NCBI RefSeq assembly: GCF_965227785.1
Contig: NZ_OZ245785.1
Span: 1,116,001-1,180,000, forward strand
DNA: 64,000 bases
DNA from: Gracilimonas sp965227785
Lineage (GTDB): Bacteria; Bacteroidota; Rhodothermia; Balneolales; Balneolaceae
Direction of reading: 5' to 3'
This document shows positions 63,120 through 64,000 of the stretch, piece after piece (the stretch's first letter is position 1; each line of letters opens with the position of its first letter). The notes below the pieces were generated by a model. That model saw only the letters and a list, made by a program, of their open reading frames with translations, was not told the DNA's origin and made no database searches. The translations under genes and the position numbers were made by a program.

Positions 63120-63289
63120 TAATCGTCTATTCGTTTAAGGATGGGGTTGGAGAGCACCTGCATGCATATGATATGAGCTCCTTTTTCAGCAGCCTCTCTG
63201 ATTAACTCTATTTGTCGGTAGAAGCTATCTTTAACTTTTTTTGAGCAGTATGTTTGAATCAACCCAATGAATGCTTTCTGTTCTCTCAT
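63119..63289 (-). pseudogene. truncated N-carbamoylputrescine amidase (aguB) N-terminus
   Basis: 56 codons: AFIGLIQTYCSKKVKDSFYR, then IELIREAAEKGAHIICMQVL and a stop (TAG at 63121-63119). This matches the first beta strand and helix of the carbon-nitrogen hydrolase AguB (usually about 290 residues, KVGLVQMSCS...AIELIREAAKKGAQIICLQELF). The catalytic Glu of LQELF is Val here, and everything after is absent. Its stop overlaps the GTG start of the agmatine deiminase-like gene, the order seen in intact aguBA operons. Coding is intact over this length, so it may be a leader for translation of the next gene. Too short for routine gene calling. Confidence 0.7.
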
Positions 63290-63346
63290 AAAAGTAATTT
63301 TCGTGTACAGATAAATTATGGAAAGTCATGACCAATTAGAATCCAT

Positions 63347-63380
63347 AAAAAAAGGAAGGCAAACCGCCTTCCTTTTTTTT
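63347..63380. terminator. orphan bidirectional terminator in divergent region
   Basis: ggaaggc (63354-63360) pairs with gccttcc (63366-63372), flanked by A7 and T8. It lies in the 340-bp gap between divergently directed genes, where no gene ends, so it may attenuate the minus-strand transcript or be left from a deleted gene. The rest of the gap (63381-63629) shows no other feature. Confidence 0.75.
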
Positions 63381-63629
63381 GTACCCTGAAAACCCCAATC
63401 TGTATCATGGTGGTTTTGGTCTCCATTATTATATTCGAATTATTTATGAGAATCGGCTCATTTTGGCCTGCATTTTTTTTAAATACACTGAAGTTTCGTT
63501 CTTGTATAAACCATCTCCGGTTTAAGTATTAGCCTACAGGGGTTCCAAAATTGAATTCAAACACTACATTGATTATATACTGTTTAACCCTTTTAACAGG
63601 TCTCCAATTATTAGTATCAGTCAGATAGG

Positions 63630-64000
63630 ATGAAAAAAGAAGAAGTAACCCAGCTTTTAGTTCGGTTAAAATCTGGTGAAAATGAAGTCTTTGAGAAGCT
63701 TTACCCTCTTATTTATGATGAGCTGAAACAGCTCGCGTATCGCCATATGAAGCACCAACGGGCTGACCATACCCTGTCGAAAACAGAGTTGGTTCATGAG
63801 GCCTATTTAAAAATGATTGATCAAACCACAATCAATTTTTCGGATAAGAGCCACTTTCTGGCTATTGCTTCAAAATGCATGCGCCAGATTTTAATTGATC
63901 ATGCCCGTAAAAAACACGCTCAGAAAAGAGGGGGAAAAAATAAAGACCTGACCTACATCGATGAACTCTTCAGCAAGCAAAAGAAGAAAGCCAAAGAGCT
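63630..64000 (+). CDS. ECF sigma factor (TIGR02999-like), 3' end outside window
   Basis: ATG at 63630, open to the window end (123 codons). Sigma-70 region 2 is visible: LVRLKSGENEVFEKLYPLIY, DELKQLAYRHMKHQRADHTL and ELVHEAYLKMID, FSDKSHFLAIASKCMRQILI and DHARKKHAQKRGG. The LSKTELVHEAYLKM pattern and the RQILIDHAR motif mark the TIGR02999 subfamily, commonly followed in the genome by a Ser/Thr kinase or TPR gene. It would direct transcription of an unknown regulon. Region 4 is outside the window. Confidence 0.9.
   Translation, partial: MKKEEVTQLLVRLKSGENEVFEKLYPLIYDELKQLAYRHMKHQRADHTLSKTELVHEAYLKMIDQTTINFSDKSHFLAIASKCMRQILIDHARKKHAQKRGGKNKDLTYIDELFSKQKKKAKE

Overview
The window is an ordinary-looking bacterial chromosome segment of about 43-45% G+C (judged by eye) with densely packed protein genes on both strands and no rRNA or tRNA gene that I could see. 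The organism is most likely a marine or saline member of the Bacteroidota/Balneolota-Rhodothermota group (Balneola/Gracilimonas-like). Support: a T9SS-type C-terminal sorting domain with an NYPNPFNPTT motif (36886-38235), a TonB-dependent receptor, an acetyl-CoA carboxylase beta subunit without its zinc cysteines, many exported peptidases (DPP-IV, S10, M28, a DUF922-type protein), few strong Shine-Dalgarno sequences, and dispersed intergenic repeats of the gtcattgcgaggag type. The genus is inference.

Layout. 1-5 kb: tandem SPFH/band-7 genes (the first cut by the window edge), phosphohexomutase, a baeRF3-type protein. 5-13.7 kb, all minus: a GAF pseudokinase-like sensor, dprA, obg, a DPP-IV peptidase, accD, tsaB, pyrC. 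13.8-14.4 kb: a decayed REP-associated (RAYT/IS200-like) transposase between two inverted REP-like palindromes. 14.4-31.5 kb: xseA and a D-amino-acid-oxidase-like gene, pheA, small exported and membrane proteins, a TlpA-like thioredoxin, pgk, a MITE-like palindromic element, a cysteine desulfurase-LOG-DUF1499 run, a two-subunit Na+/solute symporter, an aldo/keto reductase, rnd. 31.5-40.6 kb: pyrophosphatase, B12-dependent class II ribonucleotide reductase (nrdJ), an AT-rich region with three DnaA-box-like sites, then a cobalamin uptake unit: riboswitch, BtuB-like receptor, and a surface beta-propeller resembling BtuG but carrying a T9SS sorting tail. 40.6-46.7 kb: amidase; an operon of cupredoxin-like protein, membrane guanylate/adenylate cyclase and a porin-like protein. 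46.7-64 kb: a PAS/GAF histidine kinase, S1/P1 nuclease, two cold-shock genes with matching structured leaders, S10 and aspartyl peptidases, an enoyl-reductase-like protein and a fatty acid desaturase, a hybrid histidine kinase, an M28 peptidase, an agmatine-deiminase-like protein lacking its catalytic residues beside a 56-residue stub of N-carbamoylputrescine amidase, and the start of an ECF sigma factor gene.

How parts fit. Cobalamin import (36.9-40.4 kb) sits beside the B12-dependent enzyme that makes deoxynucleotides, so DNA precursor synthesis probably depends on that import. The damaged putrescine pair at 62-63.3 kb looks like a lost pathway with one retained, possibly repurposed fold. 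The points most worth following are the B12 module, the agmatine deiminase pseudoenzyme, the cupredoxin-cyclase-porin operon, and the paired cold-shock leaders whose closing stems differ in sequence but are both complementary.
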